64,000 nt of DNA, from assembly GCA_964510315.1 (NCBI GenBank), contig CAZEAP010000016.1:14289-78288 (forward strand), given 5' to 3'. The position numbers and the translations under genes are program-made. The notes beneath the pieces are model-generated. The model was not told where the DNA came from. It searched no databases and was given only the letters and a program-made list of their open reading frames with translations. Positions 25,435 to 33,497 of the stretch are shown piece by piece; within the stretch, counting starts at the first letter, position 1, and the number at the start of each line of letters is the position of its first letter. Source of the stretch: CAZEAP01 sp964510315 (GTDB taxonomy: Bacteria > Planctomycetota > Brocadiia > SM23-32).

Positions 25435-27635
25435 CCCACAGCGCGGACCCCGAAGAGGGCATCCCCGCACAGCCTTACCGGGCGCATGTCCGGAACGTCG
25501 TGCAGTTCGCCCGGGACAACGCTCAGGCCGCGGGCCGGCGCGGGCCGGCGCCGGCCCAGGCGTTCGTCGACTCCGTCACGCGGGCGGCCGTATACCACGA
25601 CCTGGGCAAACTTGAAGCGGAGAACCAGCGGATCTTGTCGGGCGCCGAGCGCCGACGGCACCTGCCTGTTAATCACGTGGACGCCGGCGTGGCGTATCTG
25701 CTCCGGGAGGGCGCGCCATTGGCAGCAACTCTTGTCTACGCCCACCACCGGGGGTTGCCCGATCTGCAAAGAGAACGGACTCGTTCGCCGGGTAAAGCAC
25801 TGAGGGACGCCTCGGCGTCGGATGGAGCCGAACCAACAAAGCAGAGGACAGACCGGAATCTCGCCTGTTACCTGTCCGAACATCGAAGCACCGTTTCGGA
25901 AGCCGTCGGTGCGCCTGCGGTGACACAACGGATCGAGTCGCCGGACTCCATCCTTTTCCGGATCGGTCTGTCATGCCTGGTGGATGCGGATCACCGAGAC
26001 ACGGCGCGGACTTACTCGGCCGCCGCGGAGACGGAAAGCGCCCCCCTCCGGGCCGAGGAACGCCTTAAGGCTCTGAACCGCTACGTTGAGGGCCTTGGCC
26101 ACGGCAAAGCTGACGAACGCACCAGGTTGCGGACAGACATCTACAGGAGTTGCCTTCAGCGCCGGACGAAAGATCGCATGCTCGCCTGTGACAGCCCGGT
26201 CGGCACGGGCAAGACCACCGCCGTCATGGCCCACATGCTGCGCACGGCGGCAGAACGGCGATTGCGCCGGATATTCGTCGTGCTGCCATACACGAATATC
26301 ATTGACCAATCAGTGGAAGTCTACCGCAAAGCTCTCGTCCTCCCGGGCGAACGGCCGGAGACTATTGTCGCCGCCCACCACCACCGGGCGGACTTCGAAG
26401 ACAAAGAATCGCGCCGGTTCGCCTTTCTCTGGAACCCCCCTTTCGTTGTTACCACCGCCGTCCAGTTCTTTGAGACGCTGGCGGCCGCCACTCCCGCTGC
26501 CCTCCGGAAGCTTCACCGGTTGCCCGGGGCTGGTATCTTCCTGGACGAAGCACACGCCGCTCTACCGGCCCAGTTGTGGCCCGTGGCGTGGCGTTGGATC
26601 ACGAAACTTTCTGAGGATTGGGATTGCCATTTCGTGCTGGGCTCCGGCTCGCTTAGCCGCTTCTGGCAGTTCGAAGAGTTCTCGAACCCTCCCGCGGAAC
26701 TGCCCGACCTCGTACCGAGGGATACAGCCGCCCGTGCAGATCAAGGCGAGACGCAACGTATACGTTACAGGCGCCGTCGCGAAGCCATGACGGACATTGA
26801 GCTTGTGAGTTGGCTCGGTGCACTCCCCGGCCCCAGACTTCTCATCTTGAACACCGTTCAGTCGGCGGCCGCCATTGCCAATATGCTAAGGGAAACCGGC
26901 GGGCCAGAAGCCGTCGAACACCTCTCAACTGCCCTGTGTCCCCGGGACCGGCGGCGTACACTTGAGCGAGTCAAAAAGCGTCTCCGAAACGGTGCAAACC
27001 GCAATTGGACGCTCGTCGCCACCTCGTGCGTCGAAGCCGGCGTCGATGTTTCCTTCGCTACCGGTCTGCGGGAGCGCTGTAGTTTGAACAGCCTCATTCA
27101 AATCGGGGGCCGCGTCAACCGGGAGGGCGCGGGCCCGCGGGCCGACATCTGGGACTTCCAACTGAAACATCGTCCTCCGCTCGTGCGACATCCGGCTTTC
27201 GACATCTCCGGCCAAATACTGGGGCAGCTCTTCGACGAGGGCGACGTCGGCTCTGGCGCCGTCACAGAAGCCATGCGCCGCGAGGTCCGCTCCCAGGGCC
27301 TCAAGTCCGTTGCGAGACGTCTCAAGTCCCACGATGCCGCGCTGAAGTTCCCGGATGTTGAAGACAACTTTGTAGTCATTGACTCCGACACGGTGACGGC
27401 CATAGTCGACCGAGAGCTTGTGGAGCGCATCGAGCGCGGTGAAAAGGTGACGCCGAACGAGTTCCAGGAAGCCAGCGTACAGATATGGCGGTATCGGGCG
27501 GACGACTATGGGTTGGAGCCCCTGCCGGGGTTTCGCGATGTGTTCCGGTGGACTCTGGACTATGATGAGTTCCTTGGGTACATGGCCGGAGTGCTGCCGG
27601 TGGTGGAACACCAACAGCGGGGAACGGTCATTTAG
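25419..27635 (+). CDS. cas3: Cas3 nuclease-helicase with N-terminal HD domain
   Basis: A 738-residue protein that unwinds and degrades DNA recruited by Cascade. The HD nuclease shows YHDLGKL (H60, D61), NHVDAG (H86) and AHHRG (H109-H110). The SF2 helicase shows Walker A in PVGTGKTT (about 260-267), DEAH (376-379) and motif VI-like QIGGRVNREG. It is placed between cas7c and cas4, whereas canonical I-C loci put cas3 first. ATG 25419 follows GGAGGAGGA immediately. All key residues seem intact, so it should be active. Confidence 0.95.
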   Translation: MDNPLAHSADPEEGIPAQPYRAHVRNVVQFARDNAQAAGRRGPAPAQAFVDSVTRAAVYHDLGKLEAENQRILSGAERRRHLPVNHVDAGVAYLLREGAPLAATLVYAHHRGLPDLQRERTRSPGKALRDASASDGAEPTKQRTDRNLACYLSEHRSTVSEAVGAPAVTQRIESPDSILFRIGLSCLVDADHRDTARTYSAAAETESAPLRAEERLKALNRYVEGLGHGKADERTRLRTDIYRSCLQRRTKDRMLACDSPVGTGKTTAVMAHMLRTAAERRLRRIFVVLPYTNIIDQSVEVYRKALVLPGERPETIVAAHHHRADFEDKESRRFAFLWNPPFVVTTAVQFFETLAAATPAALRKLHRLPGAGIFLDEAHAALPAQLWPVAWRWITKLSEDWDCHFVLGSGSLSRFWQFEEFSNPPAELPDLVPRDTAARADQGETQRIRYRRRREAMTDIELVSWLGALPGPRLLILNTVQSAAAIANMLRETGGPEAVEHLSTALCPRDRRRTLERVKKRLRNGANRNWTLVATSCVEAGVDVSFATGLRERCSLNSLIQIGGRVNREGAGPRADIWDFQLKHRPPLVRHPAFDISGQILGQLFDEGDVGSGAVTEAMRREVRSQGLKSVARRLKSHDAALKFPDVEDNFVVIDSDTVTAIVDRELVERIERGEKVTPNEFQEASVQIWRYRADDYGLEPLPGFRDVFRWTLDYDEFLGYMAGVLPVVEHQQRGTVI

Positions 27636-27656
27636 CAATGGTCCAGGAGTCACAAA

Positions 27657-28328
27657 ATGCCTTTTAACGAGGACGAACTGCTTCCGCTTTCCGCGCTCCA
27701 GCACCTGGTTTTCTGCGAACGGCGGGCTGCCTTGGTACACGTGGAGCGCATTTGGGACGACAATAGGTTTACGGCTGACGGCCGCAACCGCCACGAAAGC
27801 ACAGACAAAGCGGAGGCAGTCAAACGCGGAGACCTCGTAACCGCTCGGGGGGTCCCTCTACGTTCACTCCGCCTGGGGTTGTCCGGCAAGGCGGACGTCG
27901 TGGAATTCCACCGGATACGCTGTGGCTCCTCCGAAAACGGAGCGAAACTCCCAGGACAATCGGGGAACTGGCTTCCCTATCCCGTCGAACACAAGCGCGG
28001 TAAGCTCCGACGTGAAGAAGGCTACGAAATTCAGGTGTGCGCCCAAGCACTCTGCCTTGAAGAGATGTTGGACTTAACGGTCCCCGAGGGAGCGGTCTTT
28101 TACGCAAAAACAGCCCGCCGCCTGGAGGTGAAGTTCTCCTCCGCTTTGCGGGAGGGGACCGAGCGCGCAGCCGAACGCCTTCACGAATTGCTTGGCTCGG
28201 GTGAGACGCCGCCCGCGCGACCAGACAGCCGCTGTGGGCGTTGCTCCTTGCGACCGCATTGTCTTCCTGACGTAACGGGAGGAGCCAGTACTGCAAGAGA
28301 GTATATCGCCACACACCTGCTCATCTGA
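27657..28328 (+). CDS. cas4: Cas4 Fe-S exonuclease for spacer acquisition
   Basis: A 223-residue RecB-like nuclease that trims prespacers and reads the PAM during acquisition. Cys20 in VFCERR and the C-terminal Cys193, Cys196 and Cys202 (CGRCSLRPHC) form the Fe-S cluster. GKADVV and PVEHKRGK supply the nuclease Asp, Glu and Lys, with the downstream QVCAQALCLEEM helix. GGAG precedes the ATG. It is 21 bp behind cas3. Confidence 0.95.
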   Translation: MPFNEDELLPLSALQHLVFCERRAALVHVERIWDDNRFTADGRNRHESTDKAEAVKRGDLVTARGVPLRSLRLGLSGKADVVEFHRIRCGSSENGAKLPGQSGNWLPYPVEHKRGKLRREEGYEIQVCAQALCLEEMLDLTVPEGAVFYAKTARRLEVKFSSALREGTERAAERLHELLGSGETPPARPDSRCGRCSLRPHCLPDVTGGASTAREYIATHLLI

Positions 28329-28357
28329 AGGTGTAAAAAGGAAAGACCAGGGCGCTT

Positions 28358-29389
28358 ATGAAACGGATGCTCAACACGCTCTTTGTCACCACCCACGGGA
28401 GCTACCTGGCGCGGGATGGAGAAACAGTGCTGGTTCGTGCGGAGCGGGAGATAAAAATCAGGATCCCCGTCCATACCTTGGATAGCATCGTCTGCTTCGG
28501 CGGTATATCTGCCAGTTCACCGCTGATGCAGTTATGCGCCGAAAACGACGTCCCGATCTCGTTTCTGAGTCAGAACGGCAGATTCTACGCGCGCGTCGAA
28601 GGTCCGGTCTCCGGCAACGTCCTGCTCCGCCGTGAGCAGTACCGCCGCGCCGACAGCCCCAAGCAGAGTGCCAAGATCGCCAGATGGGTCGTAGCCGCTA
28701 AGATATCAAACGCTCGCGGCGTGATACTCCGGGCAATTCGCGACCATCCAGACACTGTAAACCGGAGTTCTCTCCGCGCCGCCGCCCGGCGTATGCGGCA
28801 TTGTCTGGAAAGGGTCCAACAAGAAAGCTCCCTGCAAGTCGTCAGGGGACTGGAAGGCGAGGCAGCAGCAACTTACTTCGGCGTCTTTCAACATCTGATC
28901 ACGAGGCAGAAGGACGATTTCCGGTTTAGCGGACGTAATCGTCGCCCACCGCTGGATCGCTCCAACGCGTTGCTATCGTTCCTCTACGCAGTGCTCCTGA
29001 ACGATGTCTGCTCATCGCTGGAGGCCACGGGCCTCGACCCCGCTGTGGGGTATCTGCACAGAGACAGACCCGGAAGGCCGGGCCTTGGATTGGACCTGAT
29101 GGAAGAACTCCGCCCGGTCATTGCAGACCGTTTGGCATTGTCGCTGATAAATCGTAGACAGATCACCAAGTCCGACTTCCGGGAGGCGGAGTCCGGCGCC
29201 GTCTTGCTCAATGATAAGGGCAGACGTACGGTCCTGGTCAGCTATCAGAACCGTAAACAGAGCGAGGTGACACATCCATTCACAGAGGAAAAGATGCCGA
29301 TCGGCATGGTGCCGTACGCCCAAGCTCTGCTGCTGGCCAGGTTTCTCAGGGATGACTTAGACGCCTACCCTCCACTCCTCTGGAAGTGA
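28358..29389 (+). CDS. cas1: Cas1 integrase
   Basis: A 343-residue I-C-type Cas1 that joins new spacers to the leader end of the array with Cas2. The metal ligands are Glu168 in GLEGEAAATYFG, His234 in LHRDRPGRPG and Asp246 in GLDLMEELRP. The N-terminal beta domain begins MLNTLFVTTHGSYLARDGE. ATG 28358 is used; another Met lies three codons downstream. The gene lies 29 bp after cas4. Confidence 0.96.
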   Translation: MKRMLNTLFVTTHGSYLARDGETVLVRAEREIKIRIPVHTLDSIVCFGGISASSPLMQLCAENDVPISFLSQNGRFYARVEGPVSGNVLLRREQYRRADSPKQSAKIARWVVAAKISNARGVILRAIRDHPDTVNRSSLRAAARRMRHCLERVQQESSLQVVRGLEGEAAATYFGVFQHLITRQKDDFRFSGRNRRPPLDRSNALLSFLYAVLLNDVCSSLEATGLDPAVGYLHRDRPGRPGLGLDLMEELRPVIADRLALSLINRRQITKSDFREAESGAVLLNDKGRRTVLVSYQNRKQSEVTHPFTEEKMPIGMVPYAQALLLARFLRDDLDAYPPLLWK

Positions 29390-29396
29390 GCGTATC

Positions 29397-29687
29397 ATGA
29401 TGGTTGTCGTGGCCTACGACGTCAGTACTGAGACGCCGGACGGCCGGCGCCGCCTCAGGCGTGTGGCGAAGACTTGTCTCAGCCGGGGCCAAAGGGTCCA
29501 GAACTCGGTATTCGAGTGCCTTCTTGAACCCGCACAATGGGAAAGACTACGACATGAACTCATCGCCCACATCGACCGCGAGACCGATAGCTTGCGCTTC
29601 TACTTTCTGGGCAAGAATTGGAAACGACGTGTGGAACACGTTGGTGCCAAGAAAACATACGATCCGGAAGGTCCACTTGTGGTGTAG
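29397..29687 (+). CDS. cas2: Cas2, adaptation complex subunit
   Basis: A 96-residue ferredoxin-fold protein that bridges Cas1 dimers. It begins MMVVVAYDVSTETPDGRRRL, with the conserved Asp8 after the first strand, and includes RVQNSVFECLLEPAQWERL. Two consecutive Met codons leave the exact start open by one residue. It ends about 190 bp before the first repeat. Confidence 0.96.
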   Translation: MMVVVAYDVSTETPDGRRRLRRVAKTCLSRGQRVQNSVFECLLEPAQWERLRHELIAHIDRETDSLRFYFLGKNWKRRVEHVGAKKTYDPEGPLVV

Positions 29688-29875
29688 CGATGCCGTTGGC
29701 GCGAACCGTGGGTTCACAGAACATCCCCCCTTGGTTCGCGATTGTCGTAACTGCACCTCCACGAATGCCTTGAGCACAATAGCAGCGGTTGGGACATCCG
29801 TGATGTTCCATATCGCTACTGGTTCGCGGAAACTCACATATAACCCCTTTCCCAGCCTCTGATTAGAGGCAGGGA
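29688..29875 (+). promoter_or_regulatory. CRISPR leader
   Basis: This 188-bp stretch separates cas2 from the first repeat and is the expected site of the array promoter and of Cas1-Cas2 docking. It holds CGCGAACC (29700-29707), its inverse GGTTCGCG (29733-29740) and a direct copy of the latter (29821-29828). A small hairpin, CCTC-TGATTA-GAGG, touches the array. No coding sequence is seen. Confidence 0.75.
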
Positions 29876-32045
29876 GTCGCTCCCCGCGCGGGAGCGTGGA
29901 TTGAAATCAGCTACGTGGAGTAGGTTGTCTGTGGACTTACGCCCCGTCGCTCCCCGCGCGGGAGCGTGGATTGAAATCAGCTCGCGCCGGACGAACAGGT
30001 TCTGCTCGAGAGTCGCTCCCCGCGCGGGAGCGTGGATTGAAATGCCCGAGGGCGCCCTCCAGGGGCGCGACGGAGCAGGTCGCTCCCCGCGCGGGAGCGT
30101 GGATTGAAATAAATGGACCGGTGTCGAGGTTCCGGACGAGGCCATGTCGCTCCCCGCGCGGGAGCGTGGATTGAAATTCCATTGCCACCCGGAGGGCCTC
30201 GACGTCGGGGTGTCGCTCCCCGCGCGGGAGCGTGGATTGAAATGCGTTACGCCGCGGGAGTGCCGGCGGCAAAAAAACGTCGCTCCCCGCGCGGGAGCGT
30301 GGATTGAAATAGTGTAGAGGATGCGTGAGACCGCGCACTGCGCGGTCGCTCCCCGCGCGGGAGCGTGGATTGAAATCAGCCCCCTGCGATTCTGATCGGC
30401 ACCGTGCAGGAGTCGCTCCCCGCGCGGGAGCGTGGATTGAAATCACGTTTGGGACGTGGACCACCACGTAACGCTTTGTCGCTCCCCGCGCGGGAGCGTG
30501 GATTGAAATAAAGAGCGTCGATCTACGCGCCATGATAACAGACGTCGCTCCCCGCGCGGGAGCGTGGATTGAAATTCTTTATGCCCACACGCTCTTGTGA
30601 TCTTGCGCTGTCGCTCCCCGCGCGGGAGCGTGGATTGAAATGTCGAGCGGCTTGATCATCCCGTCCAGCGCCGCGTGGTCGCTCCCCGCGCGGGAGCGTG
30701 GATTGAAATCCTCCTCTCTGTAGTGTGCGATGGTAAGCCGTACGTCGCTCCCCGCGCGGGAGCGTGGATTGAAATAGAAAGGAGGACACGTAATAGGGCC
30801 TGTGGCCGAGTCGCTCCCCGCGCGGGAGCGTGGATTGAAATAACCTGAAGGCATCGTTGCGCATCGGGATTACGGAGTCGCTCCCCGCGCGGGAGCGTGG
30901 ATTGAAATCGGGCGATCACCTGAGCGTCTGACCATGTGCTGATGTCGCTCCCCGCGCGGGAGCGTGGATTGAAATTACTACCTCGCCGGAATGGACTCGG
31001 GCAACGTGCGGTCGCTCCCCGCGCGGGAGCGTGGATTGAAATCAGGATAGGCTTGTCGCTGATCCTGTAGACGGCTGTCGCTCCCCGCGCGGGAGCGTGG
31101 ATTGAAATGAGAGCAGGTAGAAGGACTGCTCGTCCGAGACAAACGTCGCTCCCCGCGCGGGAGCGTGGATTGAAATAGGGCGCTGCCCATGAACGGCCTC
31201 GGCGTGATGCCGTCGCTCCCCGCGCGGGAGCGTGGATTGAAATTCGCTCAGCACCCTGTACCGGTGGCGCCGCCGCCGCGTCGCTCCCCGCGCGGGAGCG
31301 TGGATTGAAATTGTCCAGCTCGATCTCACCGATGCGGCGGATGCGTCGCTCCCCGCGCGGGAGCGTGGATTGAAATTGGAGTCCGGTGCCCGTGGGGGGC
31401 CGGCCGAGCCGTCGCTCCCCGCGCGGGAGCGTGGATTGAAATTCGCTCAGCACCCTGTACCGGTGGCGCCGCCGCCGTCGCTCCCCGCGCGGGAGCGTGG
31501 ATTGAAATAGTGGAAGCGTCGCCACTCCAGGGCGACGCGCAGGGGTCGCTCCCCGCGCGGGAGCGTGGATTGAAATGGCGGCGGTGCATCCGTGCGGGCG
31601 ACGGGTAGGGTGGTCGCTCCCCGCGCGGGAGCGTGGATTGAAATTACGATCATGGTGAGCCAGGGGCGGCGGACGGAGCGTCGCTCCCCGCGCGGGAGCG
31701 TGGATTGAAATCTGCGGGTCGGCGGCGCGCTGCTCCTGGAGGCGCCGTCGCTCCCCGCGCGGGAGCGTGGATTGAAATCTGCGGGTCGGCGGCGCGCTGC
31801 TCCTGGAGGCGCCGTCGCTCCCCGCGCGGGAGCGTGGATTGAAATGTGTAGATAGATCGAGGAGGCGTGCGGCCTGCCCGTCGCTCCCCGCGCGGGAGCG
31901 TGGATTGAAATGACCTTGAGCCTCCTCCGCAGCCCGCTGCCGAAGGGTCGCTCCCCGCGCGGGAGCGTGGATTGAAATGGAGTGGGGGGCCGCAGAGCGG
32001 TAGCTCCGCTGGCGTCGCTCCCCGCGCGGGAGCGTGGATTGAAAT
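29876..32045 (+). CRISPR. Type I-C CRISPR array, 33 repeats and 32 spacers
   Basis: The repeat is 32 bp, starting GTCGCTCCCCGCGCGGGAGC and ending GTGGATTGAAAT. The inner CTCCCCGCGCGGGAG forms a strong stem, and the GAAAT end is the usual I-C 3' handle. All 33 copies that I read were identical, including the last (32014-32045), so there is no degenerate end. Spacers are 33-38 nt, mostly 34-35; spacer 1, nearest the leader, is the longest (38). Spacers 28 (31712-31746) and 29 (31779-31813) are identical. Spacers 21 (31244-31279) and 24 (31443-31476) share 34 nt but differ by two terminal bases. Orientation follows the cas genes. No spacer target could be assigned. Confidence 0.98.
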
Positions 32046-32116
32046 GTACTCGCCCCATCGCAGGCCCGCAGCCTCCGAGCGGGGCATCGCGCGCGAGATC
32101 CCCGCTCGCAACTGGC

Positions 32117-32260
32117 TTACGAAGTAGCGCCGCGAGAGGCGGCCCGGCGCGCGGCTTCCACGGTCGCGCCGATGGCCCGACGCAGCACACCGGGGAACTG
32201 CTCACTGGTGTAGTAGCGGACCAGCGTGTTGCCGAGGTCCAGCAGGATGGTGCCGATCAT
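32117..32260 (-). pseudogene. Truncated HAD-family hydrolase (N-terminal fragment)
   Basis: Forty-seven codons begin MIGTILLDLGNTLVRYY, which carries the HAD nucleophile motif DxGNT, and continue EQFPGVLRRAIGATVEAARR before a stop at 32117. HAD hydrolases are normally 200 residues or more, so only motif I remains. The next bases in another frame (SRAMPRSEAAGLRW) run straight into the last repeat at 32045. The fragment therefore looks like the head of a gene whose body was lost at the distal edge of the array. The remaining non-coding bases (32046-32116 and 32261-32313) show nothing else. Confidence 0.6.
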
Positions 32261-32313
32261 GCCCACGGTCTTCCCGGAGCGCTTTCCCCCGTCGACGGCC
32301 CAGCCCCTCCGGC

Positions 32314-33480
32314 TCAGTGCAGGAACAGACGCAGGTCCGTGTGGCACATCCACATGCCGTATTCTTCGGCGGCCGCGGTCACGCTCTCGTCCCGCAGGCT
32401 GCCGCCGGGTTGCGCGATGTACTGCACGTTGGTCCGGCTGGCCCGGTCGATGCTGTCGCGGAAGGGGAAGAAGGCGTCCGAACTCATGCAGATGCCTTCG
32501 TACCCGCCGATCCAGTCCTCCCGTTCCGCTTCGGTCAGCGGCACGGGTTTTTGGGTCAGTGCGGCGCTCACCTGCTGCCTCTCCGCCTCCGAGAGGTCTT
32601 CCCAGAGCAGGAACTGATCGACGACGTTGGTCTTCTCGGCGCGCATGAGGTCTTCTTTGAAGCTCAGCCCGAGAACGCGCGGATGCTGCTGGAGCAGCCA
32701 TTTGTCCGCCTTCGAGCAGGCCAGGCGGGTGCAGTGGACACGCGACTGCTGCCCTGCGCCGTTGCCGATGACCTGGCCGTCGAGGGCGACGCACACGTTG
32801 TTGGACTGGGTGTATTTCAGCGTGATGGTGGCTACGATCAGGGTCTGAAGCACCTCCGGGGGAAGTTCGGCGTCGCCGACGACCACGTCTTCGAAAAGTT
32901 CGGGGGTGATCGGCGCCGTGTTGCGCTCCTCTTCCAGGCGCATTCCGAAGACGTCCCGGTGCTCCATCTCCGGGGGCCGGTAGTCCGGGTCGATCTGGAA
33001 GATGCGGTAGCCGCCCTTCTTTTTGGACTTCAGCGCGCTGAGCGCCTTTCCCTCATAGCCGGGGGCTATGATGCCGTCGCTGACTTCCCGGCCGAGAACG
33101 CGGGCCAAAGACCGGTCGACCGTTTGGCTGACGGCCACGAAGTCACCGAAGGAGGAGAGCCGGTCCGCACCCCTTGCTCGCACGTAGGCGCGCGCGGCGG
33201 GGGAGAGGTCCTCGTCGGGCAGGAACTGCGACCTGCGGAACTCCTCCGTGAGGGGCCTGTCCACCGCCGCCCCGGCGGGACTGACGTGCTTGAAGGAAGC
33301 GGCAGCGGCGGCGCCGGTGGCCTCCGCCAGCTCCCGGACAAGTTGCCAGGAGGCCAGGGCGTCGAGGATGTTGATGTAGCCGGGGTTGCCGTTGAGCAGC
33401 TCCAGTGGGGCCGCCTCATCCATCATAACTCGCGCCGAACCCTGGTGTGGATTCAGTCCGTACTTCAGGTCAATCTGCAT
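32314..33480 (-). CDS. Stand-alone AICAR transformylase (PurH C-terminal domain type)
   Basis: A 388-residue protein for purine step 9, transferring a formyl group from 10-formyl-THF to AICAR. It begins MQIDLKYGLNPHQGSARV, with LLNGNPGYINILDALASWQL and the catalytic Lys-His pair in SFKHVSPAGAA. It ends with DAFFPFRDSIDRAS, the transformylase signature. The IMP cyclohydrolase (MGS-like) domain that normally precedes this one in bifunctional PurH (about 520 residues) is absent, so step 10 must be done elsewhere. ATG 33480 lies 17 bp downstream of glyS on the same strand. The gene is preserved over its full length. Confidence 0.85.
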   Translation of the reverse strand: MQIDLKYGLNPHQGSARVMMDEAAPLELLNGNPGYINILDALASWQLVRELAEATGAAAAASFKHVSPAGAAVDRPLTEEFRRSQFLPDEDLSPAARAYVRARGADRLSSFGDFVAVSQTVDRSLARVLGREVSDGIIAPGYEGKALSALKSKKKGGYRIFQIDPDYRPPEMEHRDVFGMRLEEERNTAPITPELFEDVVVGDAELPPEVLQTLIVATITLKYTQSNNVCVALDGQVIGNGAGQQSRVHCTRLACSKADKWLLQQHPRVLGLSFKEDLMRAEKTNVVDQFLLWEDLSEAERQQVSAALTQKPVPLTEAEREDWIGGYEGICMSSDAFFPFRDSIDRASRTNVQYIAQPGGSLRDESVTAAAEEYGMWMCHTDLRLFLH

Positions 33481-33497
33481 GGCTTTTTCCTGTGGCG

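Noticed and set aside
29834..32205. Long reading frames through the array with repeats such as SIHAPARGAT, FNPRSRAGSD and VAPRAGAWIE
   Set aside because: They are translations of the CRISPR repeat itself and often appear as false proteins in databases.
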